64,000 bases of DNA from Omphiscola glabra (GCA_964017045.1 OZ024809.1:26528618-26592617), one strand, 5' to 3'. Positions 45,630-58,079 are shown, counted from the stretch's first letter. Numbers and translations: made by a program. The notes: a model not told the origin generated them from the sequence alone.

Positions 45630-46175
45630 GTTGACAATGATAAGGGATATAGTTGGGCAGACGTGATGGGATATAGTTGGGGAGACGTGATGGGATATAG
45701 TTGAGCAGGGCAGATTTGATGGGATATAGTTGGGCAGACGTGATGGATTATAGTAGGGCAGACGTGTTGGGTTATAGTTGAGTAGGGCAGGTTTGATGGG
45801 ATATAGTTGGGCAGACGTGATGGGATATAGTTGAGCAGGGCAGGTTTGATGGGATATAGTTGGAAAGACGCGATGGGATATAGTTGGGCAGGGCAGGTGT
45901 GATAGGTTTTAGTCGGGAAGACGAGATGGGATATAGTTGGGCAGACGTGATGGGATATGGTTGGAATCACGTGATGATATATAGTTGGGAAGACGTGATG
46001 GAATATAGTTGGGCAGACGTGATGGAATATAGTTGGGAAGACGTGATGGGATATAGTTGGGCAGGGCAGGTCTGATGGGATATTGTTGGGGAGACGTGAT
46101 GGGATAGAGTTGGGAGACGTGATGGGATATAGTTGGAGAGACGTGATGGGATATAGTTGGGGAGACGTGATGGGA
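45630..46175. repeat. 25-bp tandem repeat, about 22 copies
   Basis: GGGATATAGTTGGGCAGACG followed by TGATG recurs, with inserts of GGCAGGTTTGATG every few units. Confidence 0.94.
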
Positions 46176-47043
46176 ACTGGGTGGTTTTTTGCTGGGGGGC
46201 GATGAGGGGGGCATCGGACTGTCAAGTAAAAATGCAGTTCTGGGGGGGGGGCAGAGAAAGTGTTTAAATCGAGGGTGTCTGGGGCGCTGCAATAACGTTA
46301 AGATCATGTATTGTATAATGTCATTAATATTTATTTAATATAATTAAATACTGTATGGACATTTACTTCTGTCTCATTTGACCTATCGGCATATCCCATA
46401 AAAGGATATACATAATTGTGTGTGGGTCACAAAGGAAAAAGTATAAATCTAACTGGGCCACGAAAAAAAAAAATTGGAAACTACAAGAAAACTGCAAAAT
46501 ACTTAACCTTGGAATGTTCCTTACATATTTCCCCCCCCCCCCGCCCCCGCCCCCCATTGTCTTAAGTTCCCAATAAACGCCTCTTTGATACATGCACTAA
46601 CGTGTGTTCAATTTATTAACATAGAATTCGCCGTTGGGGGCGGGGGTGTCCTGATTGAGAATCCTTAGTTGGAAGTAATTCATCAAATTAGTCTAGTTCC
46701 CACAGGAGTTGTTCTCCTTGAGATGGTACTGTGTTGTGTCCCCCCCCCCCTCTCCCCCAGCCCTCTTGTCCCTGATTTTGGAGATCGATTGACAAAGCCA
46801 ATACATCAAGACACAACACAATGGAGCGGAGGGACACAGGTGTCCGGGGTCGGCTTGAACTCCGATTGGCTTGCCGGATGTTTCCACATGGGGTGGTGGG
46901 AAAGAACTGTCAACAACATGGAATGATCCCACAATATAGGTCGTAGTTCTTCGGGAGACCCTGGGGATGTGATTGACATTTAGAGACGCACAACAACTCT
47001 CCGCCAAAATACCAGAGAACTATCAAATGTGTACACCTGGGAT
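46176..47043. other. No gene; G- and C-runs
   Basis: G-run at 46242-46250, C-runs at 46531-46555 (with two G) and 46740-46750. Small open frames have no recognised domain. Confidence 0.4.
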
Positions 47044-47180
47044 CAGAGGCGTGAACCGGTTGGGGGGGGGTGAAGGGGGAACCGCCCCGGGCGACACATT
47101 TGGGGTTTATAAATAAAACATTTTATAATAACGTATGAGTTAGTGTTGTAGGGGTACAGAATTTGAGAGTTCGTCTCGGG
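47044..47180. mobile_element. Partial hAT-like MITE (CAGAGGCGTRA left end)
   Basis: CAGAGGCGTGAACCGG is followed by G-rich sequence and CCCCGGGCGACACATTTG, as in other family members. No right terminus was found. The end coordinate is approximate. Confidence 0.45.
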
Positions 47181-47430
47181 CGCCATTTAGTACCGATACA
47201 CCACTTTTTAGGAAAATGATTAAAATGTAAAAGCAAAAATAATTTTTTGGGGTCTGACTTTGGTTGTATGACTCAATCTTCTGGGGAATGGTGGGAAGAT
47301 TGTTGGGCTCATCATTAAAAACAAACTGTAGACAATGAAGATGATTTAAACTAGTGATCGATAAACAGAAACGCCATTTTTTAAGCTACTTTTTTTATTT
47401 TAACGTTCCAGTTTTTTATTCCGTCAACTC
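47181..47430. other. No gene seen
   Basis: No recognised feature. Confidence 0.4.
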
Positions 47431-47931
47431 CAACTTAACTGCCAGGACTGCAGCTGAACTGCTAGGACTGCAACTTAACTGCCAGGACTGCAACTTAACT
47501 GCCAGGACTGCAACTTAACTGCCAGGACTGCAACTTAACTGCCAGGACTGCAACTTAACTGCTAGGACTGCAACTTAACTGCCAGGACTGCAACTTAACT
47601 GCCAGGACTGCAACTCAACTGCTAGGACTGCAGCTGAACTGCTAGGACTGCAACTTAACTGCTAGGACTGCAACTCAACTGATAGGACTGCAACTCAACT
47701 GCCAGGACTGCAACTTAACTGCTAGGACTGCAACTTAACTGCCAGGACTGCAACTCAACTGCTAGGACTGCAACTCAACTGCTAGGACTGCAACTCAACT
47801 GATAGGACTGCAACTTAACTGCTAGGACTGCAACTCAACTGCTAGGACTGCAACTCAACTGCTAGGACTGCAACTCAACTGCTAGGACTGCAACTCAACT
47901 GCTAGGACTGCAACTTATTTTAGTTGACAAC
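47431..47931. repeat. 20-bp tandem repeat, about 25 copies
   Basis: The unit is AACTTAACTGCCAGGACTGC. Two alternating sites (T/C in AACT(T/C)AACT; C/T in G(C/T)CAGG versus GCTAGG) define variants: CCAGG/TTAA dominates on the left and CTAGG/TCAA on the right. Confidence 0.96.
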
Positions 47932-48690
47932 TTAGCTGCCAGTACTGCAACTATTAGTTAACAGCCATTCTTAATGCCCTGCCAAAGAAACTGCTTATAT
48001 TAACTCCCCAGATTTCTCGCGCGGGTCCCTCAACCTCTTGCAACCTCCGAGGCTGCAGATGGTCTCAGATATTTTCAGGGCCCCATAGTTGGGATGTAGA
48101 AAAAAAAGTAACATATCAACTTTAAATGCAAATGGCGCAAAACTGAAAATTGGCAGGGGTGGGGAGGGGGCGAGGCCCTCAAAAAAGTCAAATCACGGAT
48201 CTGCTCCTTCTAACAATTATGATGACCTGGTTAGGCTAACGAGTCGATGTCACGTGACAAAAGCCAAAGCAACATTTAAACACTAAAAAGTCAGTCCAAA
48301 AAAAGTTGATCCAACTTGATATTAGGCATCTGGACGACGCGCAAACCTGTAGAATATCTTCAGACAGGTCTGGATAACGCCAATCTCTACCATTCTGTAA
48401 CATTTAACATTGAGCGTCAAGTGCCGATGGCAGTTGTGTTGTTGTTTTTTCCCCCAGATATATTGCAGTATCTTCGTCTGCACAATGTTTTGCGAGAAGT
48501 TAGCTGCCTCTTCTGTACAGTTTATCAGATGAAAGGAATGGTATGTCCGGTGTTGAGCCCTGAGCTATCTGCCAGCTTATCGCGTGTGCTGCTGTCACTG
48601 CAAACCTGCTGCCAAACACGCATATGCTTGCAGTTGGTGGACACTAGGAGTATACAGCTAACCATATGATGTTCGGCGTAAGACGTTGAT
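47932..48690. other. No confident gene; upstream flank of LINE remnant
   Basis: May include more of the decayed LINE, but no RT motif was recognised. Confidence 0.35.
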
Positions 48691-49205
48691 TTGAAGCAGT
48701 TATTTGAAATGACAATAGGGAATGACAGAACTATAGCCCCCAGCACCAAAATCAGGCAGATGCGCTCATTAGTCCTCTCCATTTTCTTGTATGCACGTGA
48801 GTCCTGGACACAAACAGCAGAACTTGAAATAAAAATAAAGGCGATGGAGATTAGATTTTCAGAAACAATTATGGAATCTGTTATAGAGATCATATCTCTA
48901 ACGAAAAGGTCAAAGAAAAAATTCGTCAAGCAATTTGGCAGTATGATGACCTCCTGGAACTGTTTAAAAAAAGCGCACACTGGAATGGTATGGCCACGTG
49001 ACAAGAAAACAAAGGGCTCGCCAAAGAAGTCAAGCAGAGCACAACGAGAGGAGGGAGAAGAAGTGGAAGACATAGAAAAAGATGGGAAGATAACATCTAA
49101 TTGTGGGAGAGGAATGGAGGAGGGCAGTTGTCATGTCTTCTGTGGCGCCCCAACGGTGCAAGGACTAAGGGACATGATGGTGATGACAATGATGATGAGT
49201 TATTT
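48691..49205 (+). pseudogene. 3' end of a non-LTR retrotransposon (LINE) ORF
   Basis: The plus frame gives MRSLVLSIFLYARESWTQTA, then ELEIKIKAMEIRF, the region after the RT domain in many invertebrate LINE pol proteins. After an internal change of frame come HTGMVWPRDKK and SRAQREEGEEVEDIEKDGKI, which correspond to the WYGHVTR..GRQRKR..DNIKEW tail seen intact at 2.2-2.5 kb. The end, CAACGGTGCAAGGACTAAGG with GATGATGA tail near 49160-49200, mirrors that copy. RT catalytic motifs are not found upstream. Frameshifts and truncation make it dead. Confidence 0.85.
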
Positions 49206-50237
49206 GAGACATTATGCTATGTATTAATCCCTTTTATAATACGTCATCCAGGGTAGGCGTAATTGCCAACCTTTCACGCCACCTATTCAAATTATTTTAA
49301 AAAAAAAAAAACTCTTTTATTTATGTTTTTACATTATCTACAAAATGTGAAGAAACAATGGTATATAGGAACGCTCAAAATTGTATATTTTAATTGTTAA
49401 TTCTTGACACTGATTTAAGCAAATTATTACTGTTTGTCAATATTGTTACAACAATTGTCCCACGAACATGAATTAGATAATATATTGACAAAAGATCGAT
49501 TGGTTAAAGAAAATGTCTACCTAAAAGTCATTAACTTAAAAACTTAATAGGCTGGACTCACCAACAGACATGTCAAGAGTCCGAGAAAATTGGCTGTAAT
49601 CTCTAGCCCGAAGCTCCTTACCCCCAATTCATTGACTGATGTTATGGCAATAGATTCAGCTTCAAACAGCCACACTACCACATCAATTTCAATGTGATTG
49701 ATGCGGCACCTATTCGGACCACACGTTTCAGAACTATCTACCCCTCAAAACGCTTTTCCCGGTCCTTAACATGGACATGCCCCGTCTATCCCCAACAACC
49801 ACCATCGACTCCCACCCACCCCATCACATTGCTACTGCAAACCTTCAGCGCCCTTCCTCCTACCACTCATTCTCCCCATCCCAAACCATCTCCTCCACCA
49901 ACTATTCCCTCAGATTAACCTCTTCTGAAAGCCTGATATAAATATTTACAGCCGTAGCTGGATCCCATTTCTGGCCTGTCGGAATTTGTATTGTAAACTT
50001 ACATCCAAACTTGATTAAATCAACAAGCGTGGTACAGGTAGAAGAGGGAAAAAAGGAAGAATTAAAAAGTTATCAGAAACATGAAGAAATAATTTTAAAG
50101 TTCTCTCTGCTTAAATAATAACAATCGCGAAGCTTAGAGTCTTCACCGAATGTTTCCATGTTTGGCTCCATGATTCTTAGCGTTAGAAAGGAAATGGGAA
50201 TAGGGTTCTGACCCTTCGCGACAAAGGATTTTACAAC
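49206..50237. other. No gene seen
   Basis: AT-rich sequence with a Pro/Thr-rich open frame (49694-49918) of no recognised family. Confidence 0.4.
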
Positions 50238-50480
50238 CAGGGCCGTGCTAAGAGAGGTCGAAGGGGCCACTCGCCCCGGGGGCCAACATCAATTGGGCAC
50301 CCGAAATCGTCTTTATATTTCACATTAATAGTGAATAAGTTCCAAGCACCTGACTAAAACAAGGGGCGTCCTAATTGTATTTTTACTGCTCCGCCTGATG
50401 AAGCAATTTTTTCTTAATACTAATGGGCGCCATTTTCATACTTGTCCCGGGCGACACCTTTACCTTGACACGACAATGTT
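50238..50480. mobile_element. Probable hAT-like element fragment (CAGGGCCGTGCTAAG)
   Basis: CAGGGCCGTGCTAAGAGAGG is a typical hAT-type terminus, followed by CTCGCCCCGGGGGCC. A matching right end was not found, although GGGCGCCATTTTCATACTTG and CCCGGGCGACACC lie at 50426-50460. End coordinate uncertain. Confidence 0.45.
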
Positions 50481-50512
50481 TGCATTAAAACAAATTGGTT
50501 TCAAATGTAGAT

Positions 50513-50762
50513 GGTGGTCTATTTGATTTTAAACCTAAATGGTGGCCTCTTTGATTCTAAACGTAAATGGTGGTCTATTTGATTTTAAACGTAAATGGTG
50601 GTCTTTTTTATTCTAAACGTAAATGGTGGTCTATTTGATTTTAAACTTAAATGTTGACCTCTTAGATTTTAAAGGTAAATGGTGGTCTATTTGATTTCAA
50701 GCGTAACTGGTGGTTTATTTGATTTCAAACTTAAAACGTAAATGGTGGTCTTTTTGATTTTA
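50513..50762. repeat. 28-bp tandem repeat, about 9 copies
   Basis: AAATGGTGGTCTATTTGATT followed by TTAAACGT recurs with substitutions. Confidence 0.92.
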
Positions 50763-51644
50763 TTTCACGCTTTACTACAGCCTCGACTGTCTGGGTCAGA
50801 TCTTTGAACTCAATTTTCGACCTGTTCCGTTCATCGGATGGACTTAAAATTTTGCATGGTTACTCAATCCCTGTGACAATACAACCCTCATGCGAATATC
50901 TCAGGAATTAATTTGTGTTTTACATCTTCCAAGGCTAAAAATTACAAAATAAAACAGTATAAAAAAACAATTTAAAAATAAACACATACTTTAAAAATAT
51001 TGCGCTAAAAAATCTAAAATAAATGTCTTAAACAACTTTTTAAAAAACATGGGCGCCCATGAACACAATGGATGGAACTCGTTAACCTTGGATGGCAACT
51101 CATCTAACAGAAGGGAATTCTGAATTCAGACCCGGAGATGGAATCCCGTAGGCGGATAACACTGACACAATGAGACATTCCGACAACTCCTGCGACGCCA
51201 CTGGGGCCGAGCTGTATCATCGACATTTGATGTTCATGTGTAAATGATATCCAGCGGCGTGGAGAGAGGCGATATGCTGGGTAGGGAACCAGCTAAAAAG
51301 AATAATCCCAGGCCTTGTGGATTTCGTCCTGCGATGTCTACACCCTCGTCACATTGTGACGGACTTTAAGGAAACATCCCCTTTAGTATGTTACAGTCTT
51401 TATAATATTTTGACTCTCTTTCTCCTTTTGATTTCCCCAGTACCTACCATATCTGGTGGGCATTCCCCTATCCGCCACCCGGGGAGTCGCTCGATGGGAG
51501 ATCAGAAACTCCACCCGAGAAAAAATATATTGGCAACTGACTTAATTTTTATAAAAAACATGTTTTGCACTGATCTATGTTACTTATAATTGTATACTTT
51601 TAATGTAAGTATTGTATATAATCTTCGGGGCATTCGCGCTGATG
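50763..51644. other. No gene seen
   Basis: AT-rich. The open frame at 51317-51589 shows no recognised domain. Confidence 0.4.
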
Positions 51645-51740
51645 CAGTGGCGTAGGAAAGAGGAGGCCGGGTGGCGCTTCGCCCCGGGTGGTACTTTTGC
51701 GTTTTATATGGAGGTGTGGCATTTGTAATATATGTTTACT
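51645..51740. mobile_element. Partial hAT-like MITE (CAGTGGCGTAGG left end)
   Basis: CAGTGGCGTAGGAAAG with GTGGCGCTTCGCCCCGGGTG inside matches the family at 37879. No right end is present. End coordinate approximate. Confidence 0.5.
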
Positions 51741-51924
51741 TACGTTGAAGGGGGCGCTAGCCAAGCGGGAAAAGTGTGATTCATGTACACACACACCTGG
51801 AATGAGTACTGTCCTAAGTGCATGAATCACACTTGAAGTTCTGTGTGTTTGAAATAAAAATAGATGTGTAACTGCACTATAACATTATAACAATGGACAC
51901 ATTTCAAGGGCAAGCCATTTTTAT

Positions 51925-52037
51925 AACAACAAAGGTGTTTGGATAACAACAAATGTGTATGGATAACAACAGAGGAGTTTGGATAACAACAAATGTGTAT
52001 GGATAACAATGAAGATGTTTGGATAACGACAAAGATG
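51925..52037. repeat. ~20-bp tandem repeat, 6 copies
   Basis: The unit is ATAACAACAAATGTGTATGG, with AAAGGTGTTTGG variants. Confidence 0.9.
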
Positions 52038-52365
52038 TTTGCAGAATGATAGAGGGAAAAAAAAGTCTAATAATATCTTAATGTATTACAGACATGCAGG
52101 AAAAATAATAATGACCCAATGGATCAGTGGTGCGAGTAAGGGAGAGGTGAGTGGGGGGGGGGGGAGTAGGTGCTTGGGCGCCAAGGAAAGCAGCCCCTTT
52201 TTAAATGTAGAAAACTATTTTAAAACCTAGAAAATCCCCCCCCCCCCCGGGCATTTTTTTCACTACAGCTCAGTCACGCCTCAGTGCTTAACAAATTAAA
52301 AAAAACAATAAAACATTGTAACACGATTTGCAGACAGTGGTTGAAAAATTCCGTTGTCTCTTAAG
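52038..52365. other. No gene; G-run 52155-52164 and C-run 52237-52248
   Basis: Contains a GCGCCAAGG..CCCCGGGCATTTTTTTCACT segment that may be another decayed MITE. No gene was recognised. Confidence 0.4.
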
Positions 52366-52613
52366 CAGTGGTTCTCAGCCTTCCTAATACTGCCACTCTT
52401 TAATACAGCTCTTCCTGTTGTGGTTACCCCACAACCAAAAAATTATTTTCGTTGCTGCTTCATAAATATGTGTTTTCCGCATAAATATGTGTTTTCCTCA
52501 TAAATATGTGTTTTCCTCATAAATATGTGTTTTCCTCATAAATATGTGTTTTCCGATGGTCATGGGCGACCGCTGTGTAAGGGGCGTTCGAGCCCCCAGT
52601 TTGAGAAACGCTG
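52366..52613 (-). mobile_element. SPIN-like hAT element with internal 18-bp expansion
   Basis: In the opposite orientation to the other copies: starts CAGTGGTTCTCAGCCTTCCT and ends GAGAAACGCTG. It contains TTATTTTCGTTGCTGCTTCA and CCGATGGTCATGGGCGACCG. Flanks CTCTTAAG and CTCTAAAG match 7/8, and the right one fits nnnTAnnn. The word CATAAATATGTGTTTTCC is tandemly repeated five times inside (52473-52555), where other copies have it once, which accounts for the extra length (248 bp). Confidence 0.92.
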
Positions 52614-52854
52614 CTCTAAAGCGATCGAGGAGATGTACAACAAAAATCCTCATCTTTTGTTCGATTCAACAGGACATAGATACAGACTTTAAAAAAAAAA
52701 AAAGCTAATCGAAAATACATTCTAAAACTATTTCTGGAAGCGTCCAGTTATGACATTGTCATGTGACCTGGTGCATTCAACCCGCTAGCTTTACCGATAA
52801 CCCGTCATCGCGAGTACGTCGACGACCAAACATTGAACAATCCTGACGATATCC
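52614..52854. other. No gene seen
   Basis: No recognised feature. Confidence 0.4.
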
Positions 52855-52960
52855 TTGTTGTTTTGGCGCCGTGTTGAGACGCGGTGATTGGCGGAGATGA
52901 AACGAGACACACACGTGATAATAAATACACGGTGCTCGTGTTCGCAGACACGTGACTTTT
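52855..52960. promoter_or_regulatory. Cluster of E2F-like, CCAAT-like and E-box motifs (putative)
   Basis: TTTTGGCGCC (52861-52870) fits the E2F consensus. GATTGG (52885-52890) is an inverted CCAAT. CACGTG occurs at 52912-52917 and again at 52949-52954 as CACGTGAC. CpGs are frequent. There is no exon nearby, and the motif density could be fortuitous. Confidence 0.25.
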
Positions 52961-53194
52961 TAATGTGTTTACTAAACGTGTCACGATGCGCGAGCGCCTA
53001 CTTATAGTTCAACGGGGGTTCTCAAATGATAGACACGGGGAAATGTCGAATTTTGAAAAAATACATTTTTATGTTCTAAAATATTAAGGAATGCGTGAAA
53101 GGAAAATGGATTGCTTTCTGCAAGGAGCCCAAGGGAACACACAGAGCAATCGTGTGACTTTTGGAAGCCCCTTGCCACTTCTTGGTATTGTGAT

Positions 53195-55010
53195 ACCTAT
53201 CAATGTCCCACACTCTAGGAGCTCAGGGGAACTTATCACTGTCCCACACACTCTAGGAGTCCAAGAGAAAATATCAATGTCCGACACACTCTAGAAGTCC
53301 AGGGAAAATATCAATGTCCCACACACTCTAGAAGTCCAGGGAAAAATATCAATGTAACACACACTCTAGAAGGCCAGAGGGAAAATATCAATGTGCCACA
53401 CACTCTAGAAGTCCAGGGGAAAATATCAATGTCCCACACACTCTAGAAGTCCAGGGGAAAATATCAATGTCCCACACACTCTAGAAGTCCAGGGAAAAAT
53501 ATCAATGTAACACACACTCTAGAAGTCCAGGGAAAAATATCAATATCCCACACACTCTAGAAGTCCAGGGAAAAATATCAATGTAACACACACTCTAGAA
53601 GGCCAGAGGGAAAATATCAATGTGCCACACACTCTAGAAGTCCAGAGAAAAATATCAATGTCGCACACACTCTAGAAGTCCAGGGGAAAATATCAATGTC
53701 CCACACACTCTAGAAGTCCAGGGAAAAATATCAATGTAACACACACTCTAGAAGTCCAGGGAAAAATATCAATATCCCACACACTCTAGAAGTCCAGGGA
53801 AAAATATTAATGTCCCACAAACTTCAGGAATCCAGGGGTAAATATCAATCTCCCACACACTCTAGAAGTCCAGGGGAAAATATCAATGTCCCACACACTC
53901 TAGAAGTCCAGGGGAAAATATCAATGTCCCACACACTCTAGAAGGCCAGAGGGAAAATATCAATGTGCCACACACTCTAGAAGTCCAGGGGAAAATATCA
54001 ATGTCCCACACACTCTAGAAGTCCAGGGAAAAATATCAATGTCCCACACACTCTAGAAGTCCAGGGGAAAATATCAATGTCCCACACACTCTAGAAGTCC
54101 AGGGAAAAATATCAATGTAACACACACTCTAGAAGTCCAGGGAAAAATATCAATATCCCACACACTCTAGAAGTCCAGGGGAAAATATCAATGTTCCACA
54201 CACTCTAGAAGTCCAGGGAAAAATATCAATGTCCCACACACTCTAGAAGTCCAGGGGAAAATATCAATGTCCCACACACTCCAGGAGACCAAGGATACCT
54301 ATCAATGTCCCACACACTCTAGGGAGTCCAGGGAAAAATATCAATATCCCACACACTCTAGAAGTCCAGGGGAAAATATCAATGTCCCACACACTCTATG
54401 AGACAGGGATACTTATCAATCTCCCACACACTCTAGGGAGTCCAGGGGAAAATATCAATGTCCCACACACTCTAGAAGTCCAGGGGAAAATATCAATGTC
54501 CAACACACTCTAGAAGTCCAGGGGTACCTATCAATTTCACACATACTCTAGAAGTCCAGGGGTACCTATCAGTGTCCCACACACTCTAGAAATCCAGGGG
54601 AAAATATCAATGTCCAACACACTCTAGAAGTCCAGGGGTACCTATCAATGTCACACACACTCTAGAAGTCTATGGGTACCTATCAATGTCCCACACACTC
54701 TAGAAGTCCAGGGGTACCTATCAATGTCCAACACACTCTAGAATTCCAGGGGTACCTATCAATGTCCCACACACTCTAGAAGTCCAGGGGTACCTATCAC
54801 TGTCCCACAAACTCTAGAAGTCCAGGGGTACATATCACTGTCCCACACACTCTAGAAGTCCAGGGGTACCTATCAATGTCCCACACACTTTAGAAGTCCA
54901 GGGGTACCTATCAATGTCCCACTCCCTCTAGAAGTCAAGGGGTACCTATCACTGTCCCACACACTCTATAAGTCCATTGGTACCTATGAATGTCCCACAC
55001 ACTCTAAGAT
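53195..55010. repeat. ~38-bp minisatellite, about 47 copies, two unit types
   Basis: TCCCACACACTCTAGAAGTC is the shared half. From about 53270 to 54530 the second half is CAGGGGAAAATATCAATG; from about 54530 to 55010, and in the first units on the left, it is CAGGGGTACCTATCAATG. Sub-blocks of several units (for example the TGTAACACACACTCTAG and AATATCCCACAC forms) repeat as groups. Confidence 0.96.
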
Positions 55011-55329
55011 TTCGGGGGAACACACCTGTTTCACTACTATTACTCAGAATCTTAAAATAGGCCGGCGGTTTGATTGGATTTCCCCCAATCCTCTGACAAA
55101 AATGTTATTCATGCGTGACCACCTTGACTTTGACATGAATAGGCCAGTGAATATGACGACAGAAACCATACGACCGTTTCTGTTCAGTGATTGGTATGAA
55201 GGAATGGTACGAGCGCAGGTACGTCATGGCGAGGTCAGTCACGCGGAAACGAACAGCTGGGGAAGTGTTTGCAATTCTTAACGCATGTTTCCTGACGCAA
55301 TATGTGAATGTTAGAGCACTGTAGGAACA
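55011..55329. other. No gene seen
   Basis: No recognised feature. Confidence 0.4.
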
Positions 55330-55705
55330 ATGGATAGAGAGAGATTAGAGGTAGAGAGGGGCTAGAGATAGAGAGAGGGTTGATATAGAGAGAGGTTCGA
55401 GATAGATAGAGGGTAGAGAAGGAGAGAGGGTAGAGATAGAGAGAGGTTAGAGGTAGAGAGGGGCTAGAGATAGAGAGAGGGTAGAGATGGGGAGAGGGTA
55501 GAGAGAGACTAGGGGTAGAGAGGAGCTAGAGATAGAGCGAGGGTAGACATAGAGAGAGAGGATAGAGATAGGAAGACAGTAGAGATAGGGCGAGGCTAGA
55601 GACAGAGATGGTCTAGAGATAGAGAGAGGTTAGAGTTAGAGAGGGGCTAGAGTCAGAGAGGGTCTACAGGTAGAGTGACGGTAGAGATAGAGAGAGAGGG
55701 TTCAT
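55330..55705. repeat. AGAGATAGAGAGAGG purine-rich tandem repeat
   Basis: GGTAGAGATAGAGAGAGG-type units of 16-20 bp cover ~375 bp. Confidence 0.93.
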
Positions 55706-56462
55706 ATCAGACTTGTGTGTTCATATCAGACGCATATCTCAGAATGAGACTTTAATGCCAGCATTACAATAACCACATGAATGAAAATTGGAATAAAATT
55801 ATGATATTATTATTTTTTTTAATTAAATATTATTATTCGCGAAATTCCTGTGAGGGTTCCGCGGCGCACACTTTTGGAACCACTGTTGTAATGGATACGT
55901 TCAATTTAAGACACACAGTTTGAGGAGCGTTCATTCATCACGAGTCAAGCATAGGATGAAGGGCTGGTTAACTAGCTTTGATGGTTTTTGTTATATCTCT
56001 GTTCAACGGCATTAAGACTATTACAGACAAGGATATAAAACGATTTTAATCAAAATAGATTTATACCTAGCTTTTTATATAGGAATTTCTGTATTCAAAA
56101 ACAAAAGCTTTTGTGTGGGGGGGGGGCGCAGGGAGGGGGCATGCTTGTTTTATACGTCAATTCGACACGAAGAAAAATGACGTCATAGGAGGAACGCTTG
56201 GCATTCCAAACTTTTCCAAAAAATCTTGTCTTAGATTCCGATCTAAAACCCTCGTGAAAAAAATAAAACAGTTTTAGCTGGGCGTAATCCGACCACCTAT
56301 ATTTAGAACCAAATCACAGGGCGATCGATATTTTAAGCTGTTTAATAGCTGCCCTCCGGTGTTCACAATCCTTCTCGTCCCAAAATAAGGGAGCCATCTT
56401 CTCACTTAGCCAGAATCTCCGAACATATTTATGGACGGCCTCGGGCTAAAAGATGGAAAAGC

Positions 56463-56466
<4 letters not shown>
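55706..56466. other. No gene; possible hAT end near 55885
   Basis: GGTTCCGCGGCGCACACTTT followed by TGGAACCACTG at 55854-55884 resembles a hAT right end with no visible left partner. G-run at 56117-56126. No gene was recognised. Confidence 0.4.

Positions 56467-56546
<80 letters not shown>
56467..56546. repeat. (GT)n microsatellite, about 40 repeats
   Basis: Uninterrupted TG dinucleotides. Confidence 0.98.
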
Positions 56547-56548
<2 letters not shown>

Positions 56549-56939
56549 AAGAATAGTAAGTGACGGGAAAAGTTGAACAAAGTTATTACCCTTGGTTTGG
56601 GATCGGACGTTTAACAAAACTATTTACACAGCAAAGATGGCGTTTGATTATAGCTGACTGAAAATCTTAATGAATGTAACGAGGCAAACGTCACGAAAGT
56701 TATAATATAACGCCGGAGTAAGCGTGTCCGTCTTCTGTGTAGATATTTTTGGTGCGCGTATTTGGCGAAGAGATTATTTGTGTAGCTGTCACTATGCAGT
56801 GTGTATTGGTGACGTTTGTGTGTGTGAGATTTTCCAATTTGATCAATTCGGGAGAACCGAAAGTCAATTGAATATAGCCGGAATTTCTTGAAAAAAAAAG
56901 TAAATAATTTGAGCCCCGGCAGAAACAACGCTTCCACTG

Positions 56940-57998
56940 CCAGAGAAGCGGAATCTACCAAATATATCCATCCTGAATAGACTGTGACCCTATGCGGTAC
57001 CCTTTGCATTTTCATTTGGGGATTCACGGTGGGCTACAGATCTAAAGAAAACTGTTGGTGATCTAGTTGCAATGGTAGTCATGGCGGAAGCTTCAACCAG
57101 TTTCTCAAAGAAGTAAAGCTGACTCACCAATGTATGGTTGATACCTCTTGCAAGACTGATGCAAAGCGTTTGATTCGGTTTCGAACAAATCAAAAAGCAA
57201 TGGGGGTTGAAGACGATGATGCCCGATATGTTAACAACCACAATTGCGACCTTAGCATCATGCTTGTAAAGACAGTTAAATTGTTGCCTTCCACCTACCT
57301 GGTGAGTCCAAAAAATAAAGCTCAAAATTACCAAGATGCTATGGCCATGGTCAGGAAATATGACAAAGATGACTTATTTGTAACATTTTCATGTAATCCC
57401 AAATGGAGGTAAATCAGGGAAAAGTTACTTCCCGGTCAGCAACCATGTGACAGGCCGGATTAAGAAGCAAGCGTGCTTGATTTGAAACTGAAATTGTGAC
57501 TTGAAGACTAAACTAAACATCAAAGACTTGGACGTGTTTGGTCTCTGCTCCATGTGATCGAGTTCCAAAAAAACCGTGATCTACAACAACATGGACTTAC
57601 ACTGCTATTCATAGCATCGGAACGAAACCTTGGAGAATAAAAGAATTGACAAACTATTCTGTGCAGAACTCCCTCATAAAGATGCCCCACCGAGGCTACA
57701 TGAAAGTGTAAAATCCTGTAAGATACACGGACATAAATCCAAACAAATGTGTATGGAAAAAGGAAAATACACTAAGGAATTCCCAAAAGATTTCTGTGCC
57801 GAGACCAACATTAATGTCAACGGTTACCCGAAATATCAACGCCAAAATGATGGTAACTTTGTTGAGCTTGGGGAAAACAAGGGGGATACCAGAGGATGGC
57901 GCCATACACCCCATGCCTGTCACTGTAACACAACGCCCACATTAACGTCTGTATTTTCGCTCAATTCAAAGCGTGAAACACCTCTTCAAATACGTTGA
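56940..57998 (+). pseudogene. Helitron Rep/helicase remnant, N-terminal and Rep region
   Basis: Plus-strand reading across frames gives the order of the Helitron-like N domain and Rep region. DPMRYPLHFHLGIHG is near 56985-57030. KRLIRFRTNQKAMGVEDDDA precedes KAQNYQDAMAMVRKYDKDDL and FVTFSCNPKW (to 57412). LLPGQQPCDRP and VIEFQKN follow at 57430-57570, then IDKLFCAELPHKDAPP, IHGHKSKQMCMEKGKYTKEF and NGYPKYQRQNDG (57630-57860). The family normally has a PHAHIL-type HUH motif after EFQKRGL. Here it reads LQQHGLTLLF, so the catalytic histidine pair is lost. Several frameshifts and stops show it is dead. Confidence 0.93.
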
Positions 57999-58079
57999 CA
58001 AGGGGCGTGACTGTGCAATGATTCAATTCGTCACTGTCTGCACATAACAGGAAGCTACTATTAATTGGGACGTAATAAA

